A DNA stretch of 64,000 nucleotides from Macrosoma leucophasiata (GCA_036365455.1 JAWQUS010000016.1:14283001-14347000), one strand, 5' to 3'; positions 49,501 to 59,283 are shown, counted from the stretch's first letter. The notes: generated by a model from the letters alone, not told the origin. Numbers and translations are program-made.

Positions 49501-52500
49501 ATAAACCAAATGACGCCAATGCCACCAAACAAATAAAATACGTTGTCCCATACACCTCCATGCAAGATCAGCCCCGAAAGTATTCCACCGGCTATGTTAC
49601 CTATCTGGGCGCCACCAAATACAATGGCACCCATTACAGCTCGTTCGTGTTTAGGTATCCATCTTGACAACATGGTCATGAGGCCTGGCATAGTGGGTCC
49701 CTGTAAAGATTTTTATACGAAATCAAATTAAAATTTATCAATAAAAATCCAGAAAATTGTTTATGCCATGAAATGGCAAACAAGCGTACAGTTGTACTAT
49801 TTATTTTTCGCAATTACACATGCGAGTGAACTTAAGAAATTAAAAAAAATCGGAAAGAAAAATTTGACTTCGGGCAGGAATCTTTTTTTTTCTATAATTT
49901 CTTAAGTTCACTCGCATGTGTTATTGCGAAAAATGTATAGTACATTTTTTTTTTTTTTTTTTTTTATGTAATGATAGTGGTAAACAAGCATACAGTTCAC
50001 ATTGATGTTAAGTGATGACTGCAGCCTATAGACACCCACACAAAGACCAAGGTCAAAATGCAGATGCGTTACCACTCCTGAGGCCTAAGGTCTTATGCCT
50101 CTGTGCCGCAAATTACAGGGCCGTACATTACCACCTGACCGGAACACGATAGTGTTGAACACTACCATTTAGCGGCAAGTATATTAGGTAATGCGGTGGT
50201 GCCTACGCCCGCGAGCTCCGTCACTGGAGCTCTACCACCAGTAAAAAAAATTAAAATTATTAAGGGAGCAGCGACATCTTAACGATATTGTAAAAACTGC
50301 CAAGTACGTATATCATATCGGTTGTATAGCTATTAATTAGTTATCAATGAATGTCGTTCACCGACCCTAAATCGGTTCAAAATCAAAAAAGGGGATTTTT
50401 CCATTAGTTTCCCTGTACCTCGAAATTTGGTAATATGCCCGGAGATGTCAAGAGGCTCGCTACCTGTTATATGGGACAAAACGCAACCGGCGAATCGTGG
50501 GTGTTTGGATGTATATTTGAATGCATGCATTTACCTCTGCCTACCTCTTCCTTTACATTAGATTACAGACGTGAAGTTACGATATAGTTTATAGTTATTT
50601 ACAATGAACATATTGATAAAATAGCACTAGAAAATTAATGAGATTTGTATTAAGTACTAAGGTATTATACATCAGAAAACAATGTGATTCAGCGGTGTTT
50701 AAAGTCCTAGTGAAGTTTAAGAAACACTTATAGTAGCTTACAACTAATAATTTAATAATATCAGTCCACTTTGGGCCTGAGATAGTCGATGAGACCTATT
50801 TCTATAATATGGTACACAGCAGATACACAAATCCTATTATCTTAAGTAGATTAGATTCGAGTAGGTACCTATCAAGTCTATTGAACCACTGTTTGCTACT
50901 CATTATTTTACTAATTTCATCCCGCAACTATTTAGAAATTAAATTAAGCTAGGAAAGGTACCTAACAGTTCGAAGTCTTATTCTGAGATCTCACCAAGTT
51001 CGTAGTGATGAAAATTCTAAATGATTCAGTGTTATTTAACTGCCTCAGTAGCCTAGTGGTAGCAGTCCACTACTACTACGCTGGGATCCTAGGTTCGATT
51101 CCCGGGTCGGAGGGCTTACGGAGATAACGGTATGAAGTCCTTTATCTCTGGTTCTATTGAGATTTTTTTTATTTTCTGGAAGTTTCAGTTTCAGTACCTC
51201 AGAGTTTGGTAATATAACCGGAGATAACGTAACCGGCAAATCATGGGTGTTTGTATGTATGCTTGAATGCATACATTCATCTCTGCATACCCCTTCGGGG
51301 ATTGCAGGCGAGAAGTTACGTTCAATTTATAATAATATTGAATTACTCTAAGTAGCCAAATCTAAGCTTTTTACCATAACAAATAGTTCCAATTACCTCT
51401 CCCACGCCTTCCACGAACCGCAAAATGAATAGCGCAGTAGCACCCCCAAATTTCACGACGAAGGGTGTGATGAACGTGCAAACCGAGGTACTCAGTAATC
51501 CAACACCAAGCACCCATTTTCCTCCGTACCTCTCCGCTAACCAGCCTCCTGGGATGTGAGTGAGTACGTAGCCATAGTAAAACGCGCTGAGAAGGAGACC
51601 TTGTGTCGCCTCGCTCCATTCAAAAACAACATTCTGTTGGGTAAAACAACTTGAGATTACTGATGTATAGTACTATTGTTTCGCATTTATAAGCAAATAA
51701 ACTTATTTATTTTACTGTATTCCTATATTTAAGATTTGTTTTATGTATGTTCAGCAATTAATTACTCCGTCAATTGTGAGCCAATTTTGTAAATGTTTGT
51801 GCCGTTTGAAAGGGGGGTAATTGGTCTTGTTGTCACCAAGATAGGATCTGACGACGGCATCATCAAATCGAAGCAAACCCTCAAAAATTGTATAGATATG
51901 TAGGGTTTAAATTTATATATGTATTTGCATCTGAATATCACCCTACTGAGCTCACGTTGGAAGTTACAGCACTCCTTAACCGTGAGGAGTTTTAAGATAA
52001 TACTACAATATATTAACAGAACAAACTCAACAGTTAGTTGTCGATATTTACACTTAAACTTCAAAAAATACCGACCTCAAAAAAAACCAAAGTTAAAAAA
52101 TAACAGAAACAGTATTGTACCATAAGAGCCATGCAAGTTACACTTTTGGAATATTTAGAAGTCGGGCCGCCAATTACGATCGTTGAAGCCGGAGGTCGGA
52201 TATTTTAAATTTTTCAAAGATTTTTTTGTTACTTTTCTTTAATACAATATATTGTATAATAAATTAAATTGGCCGGCAGTAAAAAGGGAATGTTAGAAAC
52301 AATGCAACCCATCATTCAAAGTTGATATTCGACGAATATACATAAACATACACTGTGTGTAATGTAAACCATTACACATTTCCTTATTAGTAGAATTAAC
52401 GACGAATATTTGCTTTAATTATTATACAACAGAACTAAATAAACAATGTTTATTATATGTCAAGCTTAAGACATGCAAACATCTTCCGAGTTTAATACAC

Positions 52501-55500
52501 TTATCAGTTAATTATTATACATTATGATTAGCATCAAAAATGAAGTAGTCAGTTTTTTACTGGTGGTAGAGCTCCAGTGACGGAGCTCGCGAGCATAGGC
52601 ACCACCGCATTACCTTATATACTTGCCGCTAAATGGTAGGTTCTAATGGTAGGTAATGGTAGTGTTCAACACTATCGTGTTCCAGTCAGGTGGTAATGTA
52701 CGGCCCTGTAATTTCCGGCACATGTTAAGTGATGACTGCAGTCTATCGACACCCACACAAAGACCAAGGTGTGACCAAATGCAGATGCGTTACCACTCCT
52801 GAGGCCTAAGGTGTTATGCCACCTGACTGGAACACGATAGTGTTGAACACTACCTTTTAGCGGCAAGTATATTAGGTAATGCGGTGGTGCCTATGCCCGC
52901 GAGATCTACCACCAGTAAAAAGTAGCTGCATGAGAGCCCAGGACCGTTCGTTGTGGCAATCTTTGGGGAAAGCTTTTATCCAGCGGTGGGCTTCTGGCAG
53001 CTGAAATAATGATGATTCATAAAATTTCTTACCTCAGTTTCACTGACCATCGATCGTATGTCGGTATAATGTGACTTATAAGTTGAGTTAGACAAATCCG
53101 GGCACGCATTTGGATCATAATGTTCATCTCCCTCTATTGCTGCAGCTGTCTTCTTCACCATCTGAGTGATTGCAAGGCTGAGACACACTCGCATTGTGTA
53201 GGCGTTGGCCACTGCCAACAGCGCCATGAACCCCAACACATAGCGCTGTGGTATTATAAATACTGGAATAAATCACCATTTAAGTGAGAAGTGAAAACTT
53301 GAATGTTAACTTTGTGCATTTTTGACCACCACCACCATTGGCACCACCACCACAACCATTACCACCACCATAACCACCACCACCACCACCACAACCGCCA
53401 CAACCACTACCACCACCATTACAACCACTAAAACCATCACAACCACTTAAGTAATCATTACAAAAAACCAAAAAATTACATTAATGTTTTTTGTCATTAA
53501 TTATAATGTCCTACTGAACTATTATATCGGATGTGGTTATGACACATGCCGCGTTATTCAACTCGTTGGATAAGTTATGCATTAGCAATTAAAAAGTATT
53601 TAACACGTTTTTAAATCGTTACCATTTTCATTTTCGATATATCTGGCGCTCTACACTCTCTACCTACCCCGTTAGGGACCTGGCGTGAAGATACATACAT
53701 ACATACCATTTTCTTTTCAAGTTAGCACTATTTTTAACTGATTTCAAAAATAAGACGTGTTATATTCGACTGTTTGTTTGTTTTTTAATGAATGTTCACC
53801 GATAACTCCATTAATTGTGAATCGATTTATATCGATTATTATTTTCGTGTCGTTTGAAGGAGTGCTACACTTTGAAGTTGGTTCCATTTCCACCAAATTG
53901 GGATCTGATGATAGAATCATGGACAAATCGAGGGAAACCCTTACAAATTGTATGGCATGTAATGTTTTCGTTGTGTTTTCTTAATTTATGTATGTATTTG
54001 GATCTGAATATTATCATTTCGTGCTACAGAAATTACGATGGCAGCCACAGCACTCCTCAACCGTGAGGAGTTACGAAATAATAGTGCAATATGTTGACAG
54101 AACATACCTACATGTACGTTATTTATCGACATTTACACTAAAAATCGAAAAATAAAATAAAATCATATAACATACAGAGTTCAAAAATTAATCACTAAAA
54201 AGTGTAAAATAAAAGAAAACAGATTTATATGACCAAAAGAACAATGTTCCTTACATTTGGTACATTTAGAAGTTGAGCCAAACATTTTTAATAATGAATG
54301 TCTTATAAGTTTTCGCAAATAATACGGTTGAAAATAAATTCAAACCTAAATTTGCTCACTCTGATGATGGGACTCGCTTGATGTTTTTTCTAAGGCTTTA
54401 ACATTGATTAATTGTATGGCAAAATGACGGTTGCCAAGTCAGATAGATTTTAATAAATTATAATGAAGATACGTACAGGTGATGGCGATTTTTTTTTTTT
54501 TTTTTTAGTTTATTACGACGTAATGAAACCGAATCATTTTTTTGAAGAAGCTGATAACTGGTGATGAAAAGTGGATCACGTACGACAAGAACGTGCGAAA
54601 AAGGTCGTGGTCAAAGGCCGGTCAGGCTTCACAGACTGTGGCGAAACCCGGGTTAACTCGCAATAAGGTGATGTTGTGTGTGTGGTGGGATTGGAAGGGC
54701 ATTATTCATTATGAGCTATTACCACCAGTCAGGACTATCGATTCTGAACTCTACTGCGAACAACTGACGAGATTAAAGCAAGAAGTTGAGAGAAAGCGGC
54801 CGGAATTGATCAACAGAAGGGGTGTGGTGTTTCATCATGATAACGCTAGACCTCACACATCTATAACCACTCAGCAAAAAGTAAGAGAATTTGGCTGGGA
54901 GGTTTTAATGCATCCGCCGTATAGTCCTGATCTTGCACCTTCAGATTTCCACCTGTTTCGGCCTCTTCAGAATTCTTTATGCAATGTTAGGTTAACATCA
55001 CGAGAAGACTGCCAAATCCACTTGTCGCGGTATTTTGATGAGAAGTCCCAAAATTTTTATAGCAATGGGATCATGTCCCTACTTACAAGATGGCAAAAGG
55101 TTATCGAACAAAATGGTACATACATACTTTAGTTAAATTTAAATAAAGTATACTAAAAAATGTTTTGAATTATCTTAAAAAATGCGAAGAAACTTTTTCC
55201 CCAACCTAATATTAAATTTATAGTATGGTTTTGACAATGGAGTTTGGACTTATTTTTAAACTGTTTTGATTAAGGATTTAGATATTTTGAGAGTTGGCTG
55301 AAAACCAGGTTATTGACACAGAAAAATGTAAAAAAAATAAAAAAATACAGAAAGATTTTGTATCAGAAAAGTATTGTTTTAAAACAATTATAAGCATCAA
55401 CTAAAAAAAACAAAGACATAAAATATGAAAAAATATACACGGTCATTACTTCTCATTAATTAAGCGACTCAAATAAATATGTTGGTACTCACACTTTGAT

Positions 55501-55526
55501 AACGCAAGTCGGCACCCTGTCAACAT
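40417..55526 (-). CDS. SLC17-family MFS anion transporter, gene 2 (8 exons)
   Basis: Exons on the minus strand, 5' to 3': 55526-55493, 53262-53033, 51633-51397, 49700-49494, 47889-47716, 43440-43224, 41830-41592, 40620-40417. Together they make 514 codons including the stop (513 aa), and every intron falls at the same place and phase as in gene 1. Exons 2-8 are secure. Exon 1 (MLTGCRLALSK, donor AGT|GTGAGT) is inferred from the fitting phase, the 34-nt length against 37 in gene 1, and an in-frame TAG six codons upstream. Visible features: helix 1 near 19-40, sequon N70, PGGWLAERYGGKW, helix-4 arginine R160 in RFVEGVGEGP, and GHDWGYFSMVTDLPKY in exon 6. The C-terminal tail is charged and ends KEK. 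Family role as for gene 1; substrate unknown. Two mariner copies lie in its introns 5 and 1, in opposite orientation. Confidence 0.92.
40716..41068 (-). repeat. Family F repeat in gene 2 intron 7
   Basis: Reversed copy: GATCATAAGCGATCTACTCG at one end, CCCAGCAGTTGGACGTATAA at the other. Confidence 0.65.
41224..41415 (+). repeat. SINE family B, degraded
   Basis: TGGTCTAGTAATGGTAGGCC head and GTTTGGTAATGTGCAAAGAT core, in gene 2 intron 7. Confidence 0.5.
42335..42530 (+). repeat. Family K dispersed repeat
   Basis: GACACTTCGACGTCCCGAT to GTATGGAATTTTGGCGGAGG, in gene 2 intron 6. Confidence 0.6.
42972..43188 (-). repeat. tRNA-derived SINE (family C), reversed
   Basis: The tRNA-like head on the minus strand ends at 43188-43116 (B-box complement GGGGATCGAACCTGC). 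The 5' end of the SINE is about 35 bp from the exon 6 donor of gene 2. Confidence 0.75.
43473..44110. repeat. GGGTTCCGTA-ended dispersed repeat
   Basis: Starts TAGGGTTCCGTAGT and ends TACGGAACCCTACACTGCG, with (CTGT)n at 43513-43549. About 640 bp, no intact frame. This end motif is common in moth DNA; element class not determined. Confidence 0.5.
44221..44460. mobile_element. 240-bp MITE with GGCTGATTCACACATATC ends
   Basis: Left GGCTGATTCACACATATCAG and right GATATGTCTGATTCAGCC are inverted, and further inner words (GGTTCCGGCACAGT and ACTGTGCCGGAACT) pair too. Non-coding. Confidence 0.65.
44869..45003. repeat. 20-bp minisatellite, about 6.5 units
   Basis: Unit TATTAGTTTGCTATTAAATA repeated head to tail at exact 20-bp spacing with few substitutions, in gene 2 intron 5. 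Confidence 0.9.
45004..45825. other. No recognised feature
   Basis: AT-rich intronic sequence up to the mariner left end. Confidence 0.4.
45826..47108 (+). mobile_element. Full-length mariner (DD34D) transposon, inactivated
   Basis: A 1.28-kb element with terminal inverted repeats starting TAGGTTGGGGAAAAAGT at both ends, and TA at each junction as expected for Tc1/mariner insertion. The transposase reading starts at 46007 (MSESNEEIRYILKFYY, helix-turn-helix region) and is broken. The frame is lost near 46190-46220 around a short repeated GCACCTCTACGGATGCACCT. There is a TGA at 46496-46498 and another TGA replacing TGG at 46592-46594. The catalytic contexts GDEKW, HHDNAR and SPDLVPSDFHLF are still visible. 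It sits in intron 5 of gene 2, in opposite orientation. Confidence 0.93.
46007..47032 (+). pseudogene. Mariner transposase pseudogene
   Basis: Open pieces at 46007-46219 (70 codons, DNA-binding part), 46307-46498 (63 codons, through the first catalytic aspartate in GDEKW) and 46667-47032 (121 codons, with the second and third aspartates in HHDNAR and APSD-like VPSD). At two sites copy 2 (54542-55132) keeps a sense codon where this copy has a stop: CGA became TGA at 46496 and TGG became TGA at 46592. This fits C-to-T (or G-to-A) decay after insertion. It cannot make a full transposase. Confidence 0.9.
47263..47370. mobile_element. Family H MITE, truncated
   Basis: GTACGCTTTGAACTGTC through CGGTCTGTGAATCTCACC, one arm mostly lost. 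Confidence 0.55.
47933..48238 (+). repeat. tRNA-derived SINE (family B), best preserved
   Basis: A box GCGTAGTGGTAGC, B box GGGTTCGATTCCCGG, full body and a GGGGATTACAGGCGTGAAG end followed by a T run. Lies 44 bp upstream of gene 2 exon 5 in transcription order. Confidence 0.8.
48282..48515 (+). repeat. Family A copy, 5' truncated
   Basis: ATACTTGCCGCTAAATGGTA through TTTATTACATAAACAG. Confidence 0.65.
48540..48830. other. GC-richer block, possible LTR-element remnant
   Basis: Contrasts with the AT-rich intron around it (GCGCGGTGTTAGCCCCCGTG, CGGACCACGGCCCGG). TTGGCGCC at 48767-48774 recalls the TGGCGCC start of primer-binding sites in LTR retrotransposons. No pol or gag frame is seen, so this is tentative. 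Confidence 0.3.
49154..49440 (+). repeat. Family A copy, near full length
   Basis: GGTAGAGCTCTAGTGACGG through CCATTGCATAAAAG, ending about 55 bp from the exon 4 donor of gene 2. Confidence 0.7.
49794..49943. mobile_element. 150-bp fold-back element nested in family A
   Basis: Arms 49794-49840 and 49897-49943 are inverted copies (CACATGCGAGTGAACTTAAG inside). Family A sequence is cut on its left (ending ...AGCGTACAGTT), and a second, near-complete family A copy starts on its right. Confidence 0.75.
49944..50248 (-). repeat. Family A copy, near full length
   Basis: A run of about 18 T (the reversed A tail), then ATGTAATGATAGTGG through GAGCTCTACCACCAGT. Oriented like gene 2, in intron 3. Confidence 0.75.
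50395..50578 (+). repeat. SINE family B 3' part
   Basis: TTTGGTAATATGCCCGGAGA to CAGACGTGAAGTTACG. Confidence 0.6.
51038..51325 (+). repeat. tRNA-derived SINE (family B)
   Basis: AGCCTAGTGGTAGCAG head, GGTTCGATTCCCGGG B box, CCTTCGGGGATTGCAGGCG end; lies 70 bp past the exon 3 donor of gene 2. Confidence 0.75.
52559..52916. repeat. Family A inverted dimer (head-to-head)
   Basis: Both outer ends are the family A 5' end: ACTGGTGGTAGAGCTCCAG on the left and its complement ending ACCACCAGT on the right. The plus arm covers 52559-52725 and the minus arm 52727-52916. Confidence 0.75.
52925..53011 (+). mobile_element. LINE coding-end fragment beside gene 2 exon 2
   Basis: Reads MRAQDRSLWQSLGKAFIQRW in frame and ends in AATAATGATGAT, as in the widespread lepidopteran LINE tails that close with an ATGATGATG run. 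Only 21 bp from the exon 2 donor. Confidence 0.5.
53320..53455. repeat. (ACC)n trinucleotide tract upstream of gene 2 exon 2
   Basis: Interrupted CCACCA/ACAACC repeats. In the gene 2 transcript this reads as GGT-rich RNA about 60-190 nt before the exon 2 acceptor. The glycine-rich open frame it creates is not a gene. Confidence 0.85.
53638..53703 (+). repeat. LINE-tail fragment
   Basis: TCTGGCGCTCTACACTCTCT then GGGACCTGGCGTGAAG and an ATACATAC tail. Confidence 0.55.
54510..55208 (+). mobile_element. 5'-truncated mariner copy with 3' inverted repeat
   Basis: Closely matches copy 1 from its position 46409 to its right end (47108), including the right terminal repeat ending CCCCAACCTA. The left 580 bp, including the left inverted repeat and DNA-binding domain, are missing. 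The left junction is an uninterrupted run of about 18 T. Lies in intron 1 of gene 2, in opposite orientation. Confidence 0.92.
54542..55132 (+). pseudogene. Mariner transposase catalytic domain, open but N-terminally truncated
   Basis: 196 open codons cover the catalytic half. The first aspartate is in TGDEKWITYD, the second in HHDNARPHTS, and the third is in SPDLAPSDFHLF exactly 34 residues after the second (DD34D, mariner family). The frame ends ...QNGTYIL with a normal stop near the right terminal repeat. The helix-turn-helix DNA-binding region is absent, so it could not act alone on transposon ends. It has no recognisable promoter. The intact frame despite truncation suggests recent arrival. 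Confidence 0.88.
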
Positions 55527-55861
55527 CTTAGCCGCTATATCCTAATTATAATAACTAACAAAAACTACAATATTTAAAATTCCGTCAATTTTTTTTTTAC
55601 TAAACAGGAGCACTAGTTAGCTCTACAGGTCCATGGAAGCGACTATTAGTCCCTTGCACATGTTAGGAAATAAAAGTGTTCTACTAGATAAGAGGCACTG
55701 TCACTATGTTGTTATACAATATCGCGCAAGCGATTGTGCCTCATCTGCTTTCTTGGTAAAGATGCAATCTGAATAAAGGTATATGTGATCAGTTGGAACC
55801 AATTTTCAATTTATTTAGTAATATATTCGTCGGAGTAACAGTTATTATTTTCAAATTATTT

Positions 55862-56250
55862 GTATGTATGTATGTATCTTCACGCCAGGTCCCTAACGGG
55901 GTAGGCAGAGAGTGTAGAGCGCCAGACATCCCGGTTCTGACAAACCTCTCGTGCCTCGTCTACCTTCATCATTCTCTTCATACATGCACGCCGATTCCTA
56001 AGACTTTTGACCCCACCATCAGAGGTCAGCCTTGGTCTTCCTGGGCCTCTGCAACCATCCACATTCGCATTGTATATCTGTTTAGTCATTCGCTTATTCG
56101 ACATTCTTTCTATATGCCCGAACCATTGGAACATGCCTTTTTTTATTTTTACACCGATACTATCATTCACACAAAGTCTCTTTCTTACATCTTCATTACG
56201 AACGCGATCGGTGAGTGATACACCGCAGATCTTGCGCAAAGATCTCAAAT
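55862..56250 (-). mobile_element. LINE 3' coding end (122-codon open remnant)
   Basis: The minus strand encodes MFQWFGHIERMSNKR, then YNANVDGCRGPGRPRL, GGVKSLRNRRACMKRMMK and VWRSTLSAYPVRDLA-stop. The FGHIERM...GRGRPR-like pattern marks the C-terminus of endonuclease-type non-LTR retrotransposons. The 3' end is followed by a (GTAT)n tail. Shorter relatives are at 3130, 4150, 15190, 26140, 53638 and 62090. Confidence 0.7.
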
Positions 56251-56271
56251 TATTTATTTATTTAATAATAA

Positions 56272-56613
56272 CGGCAACCCATTATACGCCTACTATGGGC
56301 ACGAGTCTCTCCCCTTTTTGGGAGGAGGCCTGGAGCTTACTCCACCACGCTGCTCCAATGCGGATTGGTGGATATACGGGTTAGTGGCCAACCCGCTGTC
56401 GGATGTTTTCAAACCACCCATAAGACCTCCGACAAGGTTTAACGACTGCTATCTATCGATCGGCAACCGGGACGGACGGCTTAACGTGCCCTCCGAAGCA
56501 CGGAAACGCGCATTTAATTTACCACTAGCGGTCACCCATCACACACTCGACCCGTAATGCTTAACGGAGTAGATCGCTTACGATCTACACCAGCCGCGGG
56601 GCCATGCGCGCTT
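56272..56613 (+). repeat. Family F repeat
   Basis: CCCATTATACGCCTACTATG to GATCTACACCAGCCGCGGG. Confidence 0.65.
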
Positions 56614-56814
56614 CCCAGTATTATTTACCAGTAATTATAGAACCATTACAGGAGATCCAATGCGGTACTGTCAATCCAATTCTACATAAAATAAAAACAT
56701 AACAATAACAATACAAAAACCAATCTCATAACAATAAATTACTTTCAGCAAATTTATATGCCAATTCTATGAATTTCGGCAGACTACAACTGAAAATATA
56801 AATGTGATTTTCAT

Positions 56815-57065
56815 TCGCATTGATTGCACTGACGGCCCGTACTGTAGAGCGTATTGGAGGTTTGTTCGAGCAGTGGGTACATGCAGCAGCGGCGGTCGGT
56901 GGCGCCGCTCCACGCTCACGGCAGCACGCGGAGCCGCAAGCCTTCCAATTCTTCTGGATGGTACACCATTCCATGAAGCACATATTTAGCATATATTTCA
57001 TTAACGCTACCTCCCGTCTCACCTCGAGCTTATTCTACCGACCATACCTATTAGAAACAAGCTCG
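56815..57065. other. GC-rich patch with overlapping open frames on both strands
   Basis: Unusually GC-rich (GCAGCAGCGGCGGTCGGTGG) for this window. The plus strand is open for 105 codons from 56820 (contains FQFFWMVHHSMKHIFSIYF). The minus strand is open for 98 codons (56726-57022), with cysteines in KACGSACC and ACTHCSNK. I recognise neither product. No splice-bounded gene model is evident; it may be part of an unlisted repeat or a diverged coding remnant. Confidence 0.3.
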
Positions 57066-57129
57066 GATACATATGCAGGTAAAACGGATAGACCCCGTGT
57101 ATTTTTAAGTTTTAATTATAATATGGTTT

Positions 57130-57890
57130 TTACCTGAATCAGAATCAGAATCAGAAACTCATTTATTCATTTAGGGTGACAGGCACCTCTTATGACACGT
57201 CAAAAACAAACAAAATAAATTAAAGCGAATAACAATTGATATACATGTCAAACAAGATAAAAAATATATGTAAAGTCAAGAATATCACTAAGATAAAACT
57301 AAATGTAATAAACTAATGTAAAAGTATATCAGTAGAATGTCTCTTTTCCCCTTTACAAACTGATAACAAAGAGAAAAAAGAAAAGAAAAGAGTCATTCTT
57401 TGTCATTCACCGGCAAAGTTCCAAAGGCCAATATGATCTGAGAAAAACTTGCCGGAAAAAACTCAGTCGGCTCTTTTAAAAATATCTCTTAGGCATATTT
57501 TTACAATTTTCCATAATTTAAACAAGCTTAAAATTAACAATATATTATCAACATTACACTTTGATTATTACATTTAACACCTTTGTGGAGCTAGATCAGC
57601 ATTTAGCCAAACATTTCTATCCTTGAGATAGTCCTCGAGTTTATAGTAAGCCTTTTTACATAGAGTGCGTTTAATTAATGCTTTGAATTTACCATCGGTG
57701 AGTTCAGCAATCCCGGCTGGGATCTTGTTATAAAATTCTACACTGTATTTTAGGAAAGATGTATTAGTTTTCGTCAGTCGAAAACTTGGCAGAGACAACT
57801 TGTTCTTATTCCTCGTATTATAACTATGCCTATCGGAGATTTTATCAAACAGATGTAGATTGACTTCTGCTGACTTCTACTACCTGGCTA
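57130..57890 (-). mobile_element. LINE 3' end with TGATTC tail repeats
   Basis: Minus-strand codons at 57798-57574 read MSLPSFRLTKTNTSFLKYSV, YNKIPAGI, then TLCKKAYYKLEDYLKD and a stop. This is the typical C-terminal end of insect non-LTR reverse transcriptases. The 3' UTR runs to tandem TGATTC units at 57137-57156, the simple-repeat tail such elements carry. 5' truncated. Confidence 0.7.
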
Positions 57891-58073
57891 CGTTCATGTC
57901 AACGTGCTATATCTTGGGTCATAACGTCACTCTCTATTAGGTAAATTGGTGGTCATATATTAATTTAGTAGGTACCTGACGTTAAAAAAAAACTATTCTA
58001 CGCAATGAATGTATCGCGGACCAAGAGAAGTGTCAGTCAGGCATCTGGAAGTATTTCTAAATAAAAAAATTCT

Positions 58074-58440
58074 CCAGTGGTAGAGTTCCAGTGCAGGAGC
58101 TGGAGGGCGTAGGCACCACCGCATTACCTAATCTATCTCCCGCCAAATGGTAGTGTTCAGCACTATCGTGTTCCGGTTAGGTGGTAATGTATGGCCCCGT
58201 AATAAGTATCACAGAGACATAATAACTTAGATTTCAGAGGGGGGGCAACGCTATGTAACGGTGGATTTAACCTAAAGAAGACCCTACATACTCATAAATG
58301 TGATTTGATTAGATTTAAATAGAATCTTAACTTCTTTTTTTCGCAGGAGCACGACAGTGCTGAGAACATTTGACGGCAGATAATGGTAATGCGGTGGTGC
58401 CTACGCCCGCTAGCTTCGTCACTAGAGCCCTACCCCCAGT
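58074..58440. repeat. Family A inverted pair
   Basis: Plus arm 58074-58255 (CCAGTGGTAGAGTTCCAG) and minus arm 58340-58440 (GGTAATGCGGTGGTGCCTAC ... CCCCCAGT), both 5' ends outward, with unrelated spacer between. Confidence 0.65.
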
Positions 58441-58906
58441 AAGATATGTGTATTATCTAACCATGTACACGCAATAATAACTATGAATTAAATACGAACC
58501 TAAAACTAAAAAAATTATAATGTAACTGAATTACGTCACACATAAGTATTTTGTTATACAAATAGCTTCTGTTTAAACACTTAAACAAAAGCCAATTCTT
58601 ATCTTATCACATTTACTTACACCATTTTTATAGCAGGTGTAATAATAAGATGAATGATAATATTAATGAACTTGAATTTACGTATGTGTTGTAGGCATTC
58701 AGGTTGACAATAATTGTTTGTTTTCCCAATTTTTTGGCTCAGAATCCACTCACTCCGAAGGGATAAACTACACAAGCCAGCCTGAAGACTAAACTATCTG
58801 ATATTTATACTAAGCAATTATGACAAATCGGTATTTAGTAAACACATTCATTGTGTTAACTCGTAAGTCATTAAATACTATTTTTTGTAAATGAAATCGC
58901 ATCAGA

Positions 58907-59205
58907 ATTGTTTTTTTTTTTTATGTTTTGGAATTGGTAAACAAGCATGCAGTTCACATTGATGTTTAGTGATGACTGCAGCCTATAGTCACCCACAGAA
59001 AGACCAAGGTCAAAATGCAGATGCGTTACCACTCCTGAGGCGTAAGGTGTTATGCCTCTGTGCCGGAAATTACAGGGCCGTACATTACCACCTGACCGGA
59101 ACACGATAGTGCTGAACACTACCATTTAGCGGCAAGTATATTAGATAATGCGGTGGTGCCTACGCCCGCGAGCTCCGTCACTGGAGCTCTACCACCAGTA
59201 AAAAT
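58907..59205 (-). repeat. Family A copy, near full length
   Basis: A T run, ATGTTTTGGAATTGGTAAAC through GAGCTCTACCACCAGTAAAA. Confidence 0.75.
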
Positions 59206-59283
59206 GTAATCGCTGGTCGTATCGCTAGTGATTAAGTATAAGGTTGTAGGTATCATCGTACCATCTACTGTAATTATCTACGA

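Noticed and set aside
53280..53471. Glycine-rich 63-codon open frame, minus strand
   Set aside because: Produced by the ACC trinucleotide repeat inside gene 2 intron 1; no start context, no splice support.
55793..56384. Overlapping plus-strand open frames of 125-141 codons
   Set aside because: Complement of a LINE coding end and part of a family F repeat; no conserved product.
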